From: Gracilimonas tropica DSM 19535
Lineage (GTDB): Bacteria; Bacteroidota; Rhodothermia; Balneolales; Balneolaceae
NCBI RefSeq assembly: GCF_000375425.1
Contig: NZ_AQXG01000010.1
Location: 1-64,000 of the forward strand
DNA: 64,000 nucleotides
Reading direction: 5' to 3'
In this document: piece by piece, positions 37,207-44,802 of the stretch
How the letters are laid out: each line of letters opens with the position of its first letter
Numbering within the stretch: the first letter of the stretch is position 1
The notes under the pieces: model-generated
Database searches by the model: none
Told to the model about the DNA's origin: nothing
Seen by the model: the letters and a program-made list of their open reading frames with translations, nothing else
Translations under genes and position numbers: made by a program

Positions 37207-38037
37207 ATGAATCAGCTTGAGTTAACCGAGATCTTGAAAAACGCTTTTGCCGAAGATATTGGCATGGGCGACCTTACCACCGAATCCATTTTTCCTGAAC
37301 ATCAGCTTGGCAAAGGAATCTATACGGCAAAAGCTGATGGCGTGGCAGCCGGACTGTCCATCATCGAGACCGGATATCAATTGATGGACCCTTCGGCAGA
37401 AATCACCTTTCACAAAAAAGATGGTGATTCGGTGAAAAAGGGAGAACGCATTGCTGAAGTGAAGGCATCTGTTGGGGCGTTATTAACCGGCGAGCGGGTG
37501 ATCCTGAATTTGATACAGCATTTGGGTGGAATTGCTACGGCGACTCAGGAGGTGATTCAGCTACTGGATGATGAAAACATCACGATCACCGATACCCGAA
37601 AAACGCTTCCGGGATTGCGTTCCCTCCAAAAATACGCGGTGCGTTGCGGAGGTGGTAAAAACCATCGTTTTAGATTAGATGACGGCGTGATGATCAAAGA
37701 CAATCACATTAAAGCTGCGGGAAGCATCACGAAAGCGGTGGAAAAAGTACGGTATGAAATTGGTCATATGGTGAAAGTGGAAGTGGAAACGGAAACCAAA
37801 GAGCAGGTTTTGGAAGCGGTTAAAATTGGTGCTGATGTGATCATGTTAGACAATCGCTCTCCCGAAGAAGTGAAAGAATTTGTGGGCTTGATTCCTGATG
37901 AGGTCATTGTTGAGGTTTCGGGAGGCATCACCCCGGAGAATATTGCCGGGTATAAAGGCTGTGGGGCCGATGTGATCTCGCTGGGCTGGCTCACGCATTC
38001 GGTGAAGGCGCTGGATATCAGCTTTAATTTGGAATGA
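37207..38037 (+). CDS. nadC: Nicotinate-nucleotide pyrophosphorylase (carboxylating)
   Basis: About 276 residues from the ATG at 37207 (MNQLELTEILKNAFAEDIG). The open frame reaches 37084, but that extra part is translation of the intergenic repeat. DIGMGDLTTESIF, TRKTLPGLRSLQKYAVRCGG, MIKDNHIKAAGSI and VEVSGGITPENIAGY are the QPRTase blocks. It converts quinolinate plus PRPP to nicotinate mononucleotide in NAD synthesis. nadA and nadB are not in the window. Confidence 0.96.
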   Translation: MNQLELTEILKNAFAEDIGMGDLTTESIFPEHQLGKGIYTAKADGVAAGLSIIETGYQLMDPSAEITFHKKDGDSVKKGERIAEVKASVGALLTGERVILNLIQHLGGIATATQEVIQLLDDENITITDTRKTLPGLRSLQKYAVRCGGGKNHRFRLDDGVMIKDNHIKAAGSITKAVEKVRYEIGHMVKVEVETETKEQVLEAVKIGADVIMLDNRSPEEVKEFVGLIPDEVIVEVSGGITPENIAGYKGCGADVISLGWLTHSVKALDISFNLE

Positions 38038-38118
38038 AAGGATTTTTAAATCTCTCTTTCTATCCAAATTTTTATCGCACATTTTGTACATTGTTTTGAT
38101 TGAAAAACGAGTTTATTG

Positions 38119-39963
38119 ATGTCAAACACCTACCGCGCACTTACACGAAAATACCGGCCGACGTCCTTCGATGATATTGTCTCGCAAGACCATGTGAGCA
38201 ATACCATTAAGAACGCCATTAAACAGAACCGGCTGTCTCATGCTTATATGTTTTGCGGTCCGCGTGGCGTGGGTAAAACGACCATGGCGCGCGTGCTTGC
38301 CCGAACCATCAACGAAATTGATACCAGTATTGACGGCGAGTCGCTGAATCAGACGCTGAACATTGTGGAAATGGATGCCGCCTCCAACAACAAGGTGGAT
38401 GATGTGCATCACTTGCGGGAAAGCGTTCGAATTCCTCCGCAAAATGGCCGCTACAAAGTTTTTATCGTGGATGAGGTGCACATGCTCAGTAAGGCGGCTT
38501 TCAATGCTCTGCTGAAAACACTTGAGGAACCGCCGGAGCACGCCATTTTTATTTTTGCAACGACGGAGCCGCATAAGGTTTTACCCACCATTCTCTCCCG
38601 TGTACAACGTTTTGATTTCAAGCGGATTTCGGTAGATGAAATCGTACAGCGACTTCGAAAAATTGCCATAGATGAAGATATTTCCATTGATGAAGAGTCT
38701 TTGCATGTAATTGCCAAAAAAGCCGATGGAGCACTGCGTGATGCTCTTGGATTGATGGATCAGGCGATTGCATTTTGTGGTGATACCATCACGCATAACG
38801 AGTTGCTGCAGGCGCTGAATGTGGTGGGAACCGACCGCTTGTTTGAGTTCATGGATTGTGTGAAAGAACACGATGCCGATCGTGGATTGGAACTCATCAA
38901 CACGCTGCTACAGGAAGGCTATGATATCCAGGAATATTTGATCGGGCTGACTGAGCATCTTCGGAATTTGTACATCGCTCACGAGACCTCGAAGCTCTAT
39001 TTAGTGGAGGCTTCTGAAGAAACCAAAAAACGCTATCAACAGACCGCTAAGGATTTTTCGCGGGATGACCTGATGCGCATGCTGCATATCATCAGTGAGG
39101 CACAGATCAAGCTGAAGGATGCTTCTCAACCTCGCATTCAGTTTGAAATTACGCTGCTGAAGCTCATCCATATGGAGCGCAGCGAGCAACTTTCAGAACT
39201 ATTGGCCGGTTTGCAGGAGTTAAAAAAAAACTCCGGTAACTTCGTAAACGCTTCCCGGAACGGTTCAACCCGGAAGACTGAGCAACAAGAAACGGTTGCT
39301 GAGTCGGAAAAGGGTCAGATTCAAGAAAGATCAGACGAACCAGAAAAGACCAAAGCTTCGGTAGAAAATTCAGCCCAAGAAATTGAAGATCCCGAACCGG
39401 AAGAGGAATTTGAGCCCGAAGAGGCCGGTTATGAAGAGGAAGATTTTGAGGAAGAAGAAGATGATTTCGATATCGGAGCCCCGGCGCTAACCACCAGTCT
39501 GACGAAGAAAAGTCGGGCTGCTCAGATGAAGTCGTTTACGAATGGAAGCCAGGAAAAGCCTTCAGGTTCACCCCAAAAAGAAGAAATAAAAGTACCCGAA
39601 AAGCTGACGCTCGAGTTCATTCAAGAGCAGTGGCCGGTATATCTCGAATCACTGAAAGGGGATTTCCCCATGTTGTTGCACCTGCAAATGGAACGGGTGA
39701 AATTGCTGAAACTGAAGGGCGGTGAATTGTATTTGGAATGCGACAATCAGTTTGCTAAAAAAATGGTAGATGAACAGGCCATGGATCTTCAGAAAAAATT
39801 GAAGGAATGTGTAGGCAGTATGCTGCGTTTTAATATTTCCGTTGGAACACCTGATCCGTCGGATAAGCCCATGAGTGTGTACGAGCGTTTCAAGCAAATA
39901 CAACAAAAGGACCCCATCATCCGTGATATAGTAGAGATTTTTGGCGCGGAGTTGGAGTATTAA
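38119..39963 (+). CDS. dnaX: DNA polymerase III subunit tau/gamma
   Basis: 614 residues from the ATG at 38119. AAA+ clamp-loader module: YRALTRKYRPTSFDDI, P-loop GPRGVGKT (47-54), Walker B VFIVDEVHML, sensor IFIFATTEPHKVLPTILSR with arginine finger. After domain III (~368) comes a long acidic, low-complexity linker (~380-500), then the tau C-terminal domain for polymerase contact. The four-cysteine zinc module normally found after the P-loop helix is missing: only ~16 residues without cysteine lie between ARTIN and NIVEMDAASN. A nine-A run lies exactly at the domain III/linker junction (separate entry). Followed by ybaB and recR, the usual order. Confidence 0.96.
   Translation: MSNTYRALTRKYRPTSFDDIVSQDHVSNTIKNAIKQNRLSHAYMFCGPRGVGKTTMARVLARTINEIDTSIDGESLNQTLNIVEMDAASNNKVDDVHHLRESVRIPPQNGRYKVFIVDEVHMLSKAAFNALLKTLEEPPEHAIFIFATTEPHKVLPTILSRVQRFDFKRISVDEIVQRLRKIAIDEDISIDEESLHVIAKKADGALRDALGLMDQAIAFCGDTITHNELLQALNVVGTDRLFEFMDCVKEHDADRGLELINTLLQEGYDIQEYLIGLTEHLRNLYIAHETSKLYLVEASEETKKRYQQTAKDFSRDDLMRMLHIISEAQIKLKDASQPRIQFEITLLKLIHMERSEQLSELLAGLQELKKNSGNFVNASRNGSTRKTEQQETVAESEKGQIQERSDEPEKTKASVENSAQEIEDPEPEEEFEPEEAGYEEEDFEEEEDDFDIGAPALTTSLTKKSRAAQMKSFTNGSQEKPSGSPQKEEIKVPEKLTLEFIQEQWPVYLESLKGDFPMLLHLQMERVKLLKLKGGELYLECDNQFAKKMVDEQAMDLQKKLKECVGSMLRFNISVGTPDPSDKPMSVYERFKQIQQKDPIIRDIVEIFGAELEY
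39215..39247 (+). promoter_or_regulatory. A9 slippery run in dnaX (candidate programmed gamma site)
   Basis: AGGAG (39215-39219) is followed by TTA-AAA-AAA-AAC with nine consecutive A (39222-39230). Slippage to -1 (or ten A) meets TAA at 39237-39239 after Lys-Leu-Arg; slippage to +1 (or eight A) meets TAA at 39245-39247. Both give a ~373-375-residue protein equal to domains I-III, the size expected of gamma. Known precedents: ribosomal frameshift at A AAA AAG in E. coli, transcriptional slippage at A9 in Thermus dnaX. Confidence 0.6.
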
Positions 39964-40057
39964 GTCTGAATGCTGATAGCTTAAAAAAATAATTAACGCT
40001 GTGGGGTTTTTAATCACCCACAGATATTCAATGAAATATGTAATCTAAAAGAGAATT

Positions 40058-40405
40058 ATGAGCAATTTTAATATGGCCGATATGTTCGGCAAGATTCAGG
40101 AAATGCAATCTAAAATGCAGGAAGCCCAGGAGGGTTTGAACGATGTGATCGTTGAAGCGGAAGCAGGCGGCGGCATGGTGAAAGTGAAAGCCAACGGAAA
40201 CAAGCAGATCGTTTCTATAGAGATGGATAAAGATGTAGTCGATCCTCAAGACAAAGAAATGCTGGAAGATCTGATTGTAGCGGGCGTAAACAAAGCATTG
40301 GAAAAAGCCGAGGAAGCTTCCAAAGAAAAAATGCAGGAAATGTATAAAGGCATGATTCCGGGTGGTGGAATTCCCGGAATGGATATGTCAAAATTTGGAC
40401 TATAA
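40058..40405 (+). CDS. YbaB/EbfC-family nucleoid-associated protein
   Basis: 115 residues. FGKIQEMQSKMQEAQEGLND is the N-terminal helix, EAGGGMVKVKANGNKQIVSI the central sheet, and VAGVNKALEKAEEASKEKMQ the dimer helix; the Gly/Pro/Met-rich tail is common. It binds DNA as a dimer and is almost always encoded between dnaX and recR, as here. Confidence 0.95.
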   Translation: MSNFNMADMFGKIQEMQSKMQEAQEGLNDVIVEAEAGGGMVKVKANGNKQIVSIEMDKDVVDPQDKEMLEDLIVAGVNKALEKAEEASKEKMQEMYKGMIPGGGIPGMDMSKFGL

Positions 40406-40422
40406 ATCAGGTTTTAGCCACA

Positions 40423-40472
40423 AGGTTTTAGGTTTTAGAATACATCCAACTAACACCTAAAACCTAACACCT
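40423..40472. repeat. Imperfect inverted repeat in the ybaB/recR spacer
   Basis: AGGTTTTAGGTTTTAG (40423-40438) opposes CTAACACCTAAAACCTAACACCT (40450-40472). Repeated GGTTTTAG words fill most of the 80-bp gap. No T-tract, so not a standard terminator. Confidence 0.5.
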
Positions 40473-40485
40473 CGTAACTCAATAC

Positions 40486-41088
40486 ATGCAGATAACCTCA
40501 GAATATTTAGAGCGGGCTATTGAGCAGCTCGCCAAGCTTCCCGGAACGGGACGGAAATCGGCGCAACGAATCGCTATTCACTTACTCAAGCAAAATGATG
40601 ATTACGCCAAAAATCTTGCTCAGGCTATTGTCGACCTCAAAGAAAAAGTAACCCGCTGCTCGGTTTGTGGGAATGTGAGCGACTCCGATCCTTGTAAAAT
40701 TTGTGATAACCCTAAACGGGATCCGTCTGCTATTTGTGTGGTTGAGGAATTTAATGACGTCTATATCATAGAGAAATCGAATGAATTTCGCGGTCGGTAT
40801 CATGTGTTGGGCGGGGTGATTTCTCCTATGGATAATATCGGTCCCGATAAGCTGCGCATTCAGGAATTGCTTAAACGAATTGGGGAAGATGATCAGATTA
40901 CGGAAGTGATCCTGGCGTTGAATCCTGATGCGGAAGGAGAGGCGACTTCCTACTACATCAATAAGCTGTTGAAGAATTATGAGGTGAAAGTGACCCGCAT
41001 CGCTTACGGAATCCCTATGGGAACCGAGCTCGAATTTATTGACGAGGCTACTTTAAGCCGCGCTTTCGCCAGCCGAAATTCTTTTTAA
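40486..41088 (+). CDS. recR: Recombination protein RecR
   Basis: 200 residues. Helix-hairpin-helix LAKLPGTGRKSAQRIA (~16-30), Cys4 zinc finger C58/C61/C70/C73, Toprim domain with ICVVEEFNDVYIIE and LALNPDAEGEATSYYI, and a Walker B-like C-terminal motif. It works with RecF/RecO to load RecA on gaps. Last of the dnaX-ybaB-recR set. Confidence 0.97.
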   Translation: MQITSEYLERAIEQLAKLPGTGRKSAQRIAIHLLKQNDDYAKNLAQAIVDLKEKVTRCSVCGNVSDSDPCKICDNPKRDPSAICVVEEFNDVYIIEKSNEFRGRYHVLGGVISPMDNIGPDKLRIQELLKRIGEDDQITEVILALNPDAEGEATSYYINKLLKNYEVKVTRIAYGIPMGTELEFIDEATLSRAFASRNSF

Positions 41089-41096
41089 TAATTGAA

Positions 41097-41194
41097 CCTT
41101 AGCGAGCTCTGCGGAATCTTTGCGTCCTTTGCGGTAAAAATAAATGTTAGGATAACCGCAAAGAGCGCTAAGGAATCGCAAGGAACGCAAAGAT
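41097..41194. repeat. Left repeat array of GxxExxY unit 1
   Basis: Two blocks facing each other: CCTTAGCGAGCTCTGCGG...CTTTGCGTCCTTTGCGGT (41097-41135), then AACCGCAAAGAGCGCTA continuing into AGGAATCGCAAGGAACGCAAAGAT (41154-41194). The 17-base AACCGCAAAGAGCGCTA (41154-41170) recurs exactly, inverted, on the other side of the gene at 41606-41622. Confidence 0.8.
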
Positions 41195-41203
41195 ATATTT
41201 GCT

Positions 41204-41581
41204 ATGACTGAAAATGAGCTTTCGAGAATAATTTTAGATTCTGCTATTCAGGTGCACCGATCTTTGGGTCCGGGTTTGCTTGAGTCTGCTTATCAGAAAT
41301 GTTTGGCTTACGAACTTGAGCAGCAAGGACTGAACATAGAAGTTGAACGAGGACTTCCATTAGTTTATAGAAATGTAGAGATGGAAGTTGGGTATCGGGT
41401 GGATATTTTTGTGAACCGAAAAGTTATTATTGAAATTAAATCCGTTGATGCCCTTAATGACATTCATTTAGCACAAGTTTTAACTTATTTAAAATTATCA
41501 GATTGTAAATTAGGTCTGTTGATAAATTTTAATTCTAAACTATTAAAAGACGGTTTTCGTCGCGTCGTAAATAACCTCTAA
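41204..41581 (+). CDS. GxxExxY protein (PD-(D/E)XK nuclease-like, PDDEXK_3)
   Basis: 125 residues. The defining motif is G24-LLE27-SAY30, in the helix LGPGLLESAYQKCLAYEL. A PD-(D/E)XK-like core follows: YRVDIFVNRKVIIEIKS with the Asp and the Glu-x-Lys, then DIHLAQVLTYLKLSDCKLGL and LLINFNSK. The fold predicts a nuclease, but no function has been shown to my knowledge. It is boxed in by an exact 17-bp inverted repeat plus related words, and interrupts the usual ordinary spacing between recR and the M1 peptidase gene. A second family member lies at 59784-60173. Confidence 0.9.
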   Translation: MTENELSRIILDSAIQVHRSLGPGLLESAYQKCLAYELEQQGLNIEVERGLPLVYRNVEMEVGYRVDIFVNRKVIIEIKSVDALNDIHLAQVLTYLKLSDCKLGLLINFNSKLLKDGFRRVVNNL

Positions 41582-41583
41582 CT

Positions 41584-41622
41584 CTCCGCGTGCTTTGCGC
41601 AATCATAGCGCTCTTTGCGGTT
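41584..41622. repeat. Right repeat of GxxExxY unit 1
   Basis: CTCCGCGTGCTTTGCGCAATCA then TAGCGCTCTTTGCGGTT; the last 17 bases (41606-41622) are the exact reverse complement of 41154-41170. It begins 2 bp after the GxxExxY stop codon, so gene and repeats form one compact unit. Confidence 0.82.
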
Positions 41623-41634
41623 AATTAATCAAGT

Positions 41635-43515
41635 ATGAAACAGCTACTAAGTTTTCTTTTAATAACATTTTTTGCAGTTAGTACACTTCAAGCTCAAAAC
41701 AAGGACTATTGGCAGCAGGAAGTGGATTACACCATGGAAATTGATGTGGATGTTGAGAATCATCAATATGCCGGAAAGCAAACCTTGGTGTACACGAACA
41801 ACTCACCCGAAACACTGGACCGGGTGTACTACCACCTCTACTTCAATGCATTCCAGCCGGGAAGTATGATGGATGTGCGCTCCCGAACCATCGCCGATCC
41901 CGACCGACGAGTGGGCGACCGCATTTATCACCTTGAAGAAGATGAAATTGGATATCAAAAAGTGAAATCCCTCACGCAGGATGGCGAAATAGTTGAGTAC
42001 ACTGTTGATGGAACTGTGTTGGTGGTGGAGTTGAACAAGCCCATTGAGCCCGGTGGAACTTCTACTTTTAAGATGGAATGGGATGCCCAGGTTCCTTTAC
42101 AAATTCGTCGTTCCGGATGGAATAATGCAGAAGGGGTGGAATTTTCGATGAGTCAATGGTATCCGAAACTGGCCGAGTATGACGTTCGCGGATGGCATCC
42201 CAATGAGTATGTGGGACGTGAATTTCATGCTCCTTTTGGTAATTTTGACGTGAAGATCACCATCGATCAGGACTATGTGCTGGGTGGGACCGGAATCCTT
42301 CAAAACCCAAATGAAATTGGGTATGGCTATGAAGACGAAGGAGCCAAGGTAAAACGGCCTTTCGGAGATAAAATGACCTGGCATTTCAAAGCTGAAAACG
42401 TGATCGATTTTTTCTGGGGAGCTGATCCCGATTTCAAACATGTAACTGCTCAGGTTCCAAACGGACCCAAATTACATTTTCTATATCAGCAGCCAGCCGT
42501 TGTGGAAGGCGCTTCTGAAGAAGAAAATGCGCAATACACAAAAAACTGGGAAGAACTGGTAGATTACACAATTGGTGCTTTTGAATACGCAAATGAACAT
42601 TTTGGAGTGTATCCATATCCTCAGTTTTCTACCATTCAGGGTGGAGACGGAGGCATGGAGTATCCGATGGGAACCCTTATCACCGGAGGCAGAAGTCTTG
42701 GTAGCTTAGTTGGAGTTACGGTTCATGAAATGTATCACAGCTGGTATCAAAATGTGCTGGCCACCAACGAAAGCCTGTATGAGTGGATGGATGAAGGTTT
42801 CACCAGCTTTGCTTCTTCAGAAACGATGGCGCATCTCTTTGACCGTGACGGCAACCCACATTCCGGGTCCTATCGAGGGTATCGTTTTATTGTTGAAAGC
42901 GGTAAAGAGGAACCCATGGTAACGCATGCCGATCATTATAACACAAATCAGGCATACGGTATTGCAGCCTATTCCAAGGGAGCGATCTTTCTTAATCAGC
43001 TTGAATACATAATTGGAAGAGAAGATTTTCGCAATGGCATGCTTAAATACCACAAAGAGTGGAAAATGAAGCATCCCACCGATCTCGATTTTGTCCATCT
43101 GATGGAAAAAGAATCGGGGATGATACTGGATTGGTATTATGAATACTTTGTTCAAACCACTAAAACAATTGATTATGGTATAAAAGCGGTTGCCGGCAAT
43201 GGCAATGAGACAGTTATTGATCTCGAAAAAATTGGCTTGATGCCTATGCCGCTGGATATTGTTGTAGAATATCAGGATGGCAGCAGCGAGCAATATTATA
43301 TTCCTTTACGCATGATGCGCGGAGAAAAACCAATGGAGTTTGACATGCCGCGATCTGTTCTGGAAGACTGGCCCTGGGTACAGCCCGAATACAGCTTTAC
43401 GATCGATCGGCCTGTTTCGGAGATTCAAAGAGTAATCATAGATCCAACCGAGCGAATGGCTGATATCGATCCTGAAAATAATTCTTTTGATGTGCCTTCT
43501 ATGTTAAATGAATAA
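41635..43515 (+). CDS. M1-family zinc metallopeptidase
   Basis: 626 residues with a signal peptide (LLSFLLITFFAVSTLQA). N-terminal beta domain, then the substrate-binding variant GGDGGMEYPMGT (the GxMEN position), zinc site H364-E365-MY-H368 and the third ligand E387 (HExxH-x18-E), and the catalytic region NQAYGIAAYSKGAIFLNQLE. A secreted aminopeptidase of the leukotriene-A4-hydrolase/aminopeptidase N class. Its transcript ends at the hairpin 43543-43570. Confidence 0.93.
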   Translation: MKQLLSFLLITFFAVSTLQAQNKDYWQQEVDYTMEIDVDVENHQYAGKQTLVYTNNSPETLDRVYYHLYFNAFQPGSMMDVRSRTIADPDRRVGDRIYHLEEDEIGYQKVKSLTQDGEIVEYTVDGTVLVVELNKPIEPGGTSTFKMEWDAQVPLQIRRSGWNNAEGVEFSMSQWYPKLAEYDVRGWHPNEYVGREFHAPFGNFDVKITIDQDYVLGGTGILQNPNEIGYGYEDEGAKVKRPFGDKMTWHFKAENVIDFFWGADPDFKHVTAQVPNGPKLHFLYQQPAVVEGASEEENAQYTKNWEELVDYTIGAFEYANEHFGVYPYPQFSTIQGGDGGMEYPMGTLITGGRSLGSLVGVTVHEMYHSWYQNVLATNESLYEWMDEGFTSFASSETMAHLFDRDGNPHSGSYRGYRFIVESGKEEPMVTHADHYNTNQAYGIAAYSKGAIFLNQLEYIIGREDFRNGMLKYHKEWKMKHPTDLDFVHLMEKESGMILDWYYEYFVQTTKTIDYGIKAVAGNGNETVIDLEKIGLMPMPLDIVVEYQDGSSEQYYIPLRMMRGEKPMEFDMPRSVLEDWPWVQPEYSFTIDRPVSEIQRVIIDPTERMADIDPENNSFDVPSMLNE

Positions 43516-43542
43516 ATGCTTATCTTTAAGCGATTCAATTGA

Positions 43543-43570
43543 GGCGTTGCATTATTGCAACGCCTTTTTT
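43543..43570 (+). terminator. Intrinsic terminator after the M1 peptidase gene
   Basis: Perfect 9-bp stem GGCGTTGCA / TGCAACGCC (43543-43551, 43556-43564), loop TTAT, followed by six T. Confidence 0.92.
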
Positions 43571-43625
43571 GTTGAAACGAATACTCATTAGGAAAAAACT
43601 GATAAGAGAAGGTCGGTTCAGAAAG

Positions 43626-44780
43626 ATGTCAAAAAAAGATTACGATAAACTCGCACTGGAAGCACACGAAAAGTATAAAGGCAAGATCTCTGTAGAGTTA
43701 AAAATGCCGTTAGAGACGAAAGATGATCTAAGTGTGGCCTATACGCCCGGCGTTGCCCGCCCCTGTCAGGTTATCGCCGATGATAAAGAAAAAGCCTATA
43801 CCTACACTACTAAAGGGAATATGGTAGCTATTGTGAGTGATGGTTCAGCCGTGCTTGGCTTAGGAAACATCGGCCCGGAAGCAGCCCTTCCGGTAATGGA
43901 AGGAAAAGCCGTGTTATTTAAGAAATTTGCCTCTGTAGATGCTTTTCCCATTGTGCTTGATACGCAAGATACCGAAGAGATCATCCGTACTGTGAAAAAC
44001 ATAGCGCCCGGCTTTGGAGGGATCAACCTTGAAGACATTTCAGCTCCGCGTTGTTTTGAAATCGAACGACGACTGAAAGAAGAATTGAACGTCCCTGTGT
44101 TTCATGATGACCAACATGGAACGGCGATTGTGACTCTGGCCGGAATGTATAACGCCCTGAAGCTCACCGACAAGAAAATGGAAGACTTGCAAGTGGTGGT
44201 AAACGGAGCCGGAGCCGCCGGAGTAGCCATTGTGAAATTATTGTTTGCAGCGGGCGTGAAAGATGTGATTATGTGCGACAGCCGCGGAATCATCTACAAA
44301 GACCGTGGGGATCTCAATTCCACCAAAGATAGAATGGCGGATATCACCAACAAGCAAATGCGTAAGGGAAGCCTGGAAGAAGCCGTAAAAGGAATGGATG
44401 TGTTTATTGGTGTTTCCGTGCCGAATGTGCTGTCCAAAGAAATGGTGAAATCCATGAATGATGATCCGTTCATCTTTGCCATGTCCAATCCCGACCCAGA
44501 AATTCTACCTGAAGACGCCAAAGAAGCCGGCGCTGCCGTTGTGGCTACGGGACGATCTGATTATCCGAACCAGATCAATAATGTACTCGCTTTTCCGGGA
44601 TTATTCCGTGGAGCGCTGGACGCACGCCTGACCCGCCTCACCACCAAGATGTTCATCACTGCGGCCAGAGCCATCGCCAATTCAGTGGAAGACCTGTCGG
44701 TAGATAAGATCATTCCAAGTCCCTTTGATGAGCGGGTTCCACAAAGAGTGGCAGATGCAATTAAGGAGAGTGCGGAGTAG
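43626..44780 (+). CDS. NAD(P)-dependent malic enzyme
   Basis: 384 residues from the ATG at 43626; the frame is open back to 43539, but that part overlaps the terminator of the previous gene. LSVAYTPGVARPCQVIAD and FHDDQHGTAIVTLAG are the malic-enzyme catalytic blocks; the Rossmann motif is VVNGAGAAGVAIVKLL. It converts malate to pyruvate and CO2 with reduction of NAD(P). The C-terminal phosphotransacetylase-like domain of MaeB is absent, so this is the short form. Cofactor preference cannot be told with certainty. Confidence 0.94.
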   Translation: MSKKDYDKLALEAHEKYKGKISVELKMPLETKDDLSVAYTPGVARPCQVIADDKEKAYTYTTKGNMVAIVSDGSAVLGLGNIGPEAALPVMEGKAVLFKKFASVDAFPIVLDTQDTEEIIRTVKNIAPGFGGINLEDISAPRCFEIERRLKEELNVPVFHDDQHGTAIVTLAGMYNALKLTDKKMEDLQVVVNGAGAAGVAIVKLLFAAGVKDVIMCDSRGIIYKDRGDLNSTKDRMADITNKQMRKGSLEEAVKGMDVFIGVSVPNVLSKEMVKSMNDDPFIFAMSNPDPEILPEDAKEAGAAVVATGRSDYPNQINNVLAFPGLFRGALDARLTRLTTKMFITAARAIANSVEDLSVDKIIPSPFDERVPQRVADAIKESAE

Positions 44781-44802
44781 GTGCATCTTTAGGTCACATT
44801 AA

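Noticed and set aside
39995..40022. CTGTGGG/CCCACAG hairpin between dnaX and ybaB
   Set aside because: Seven-bp stem without a downstream T-tract; probably not a terminator, and the genes are normally co-transcribed.
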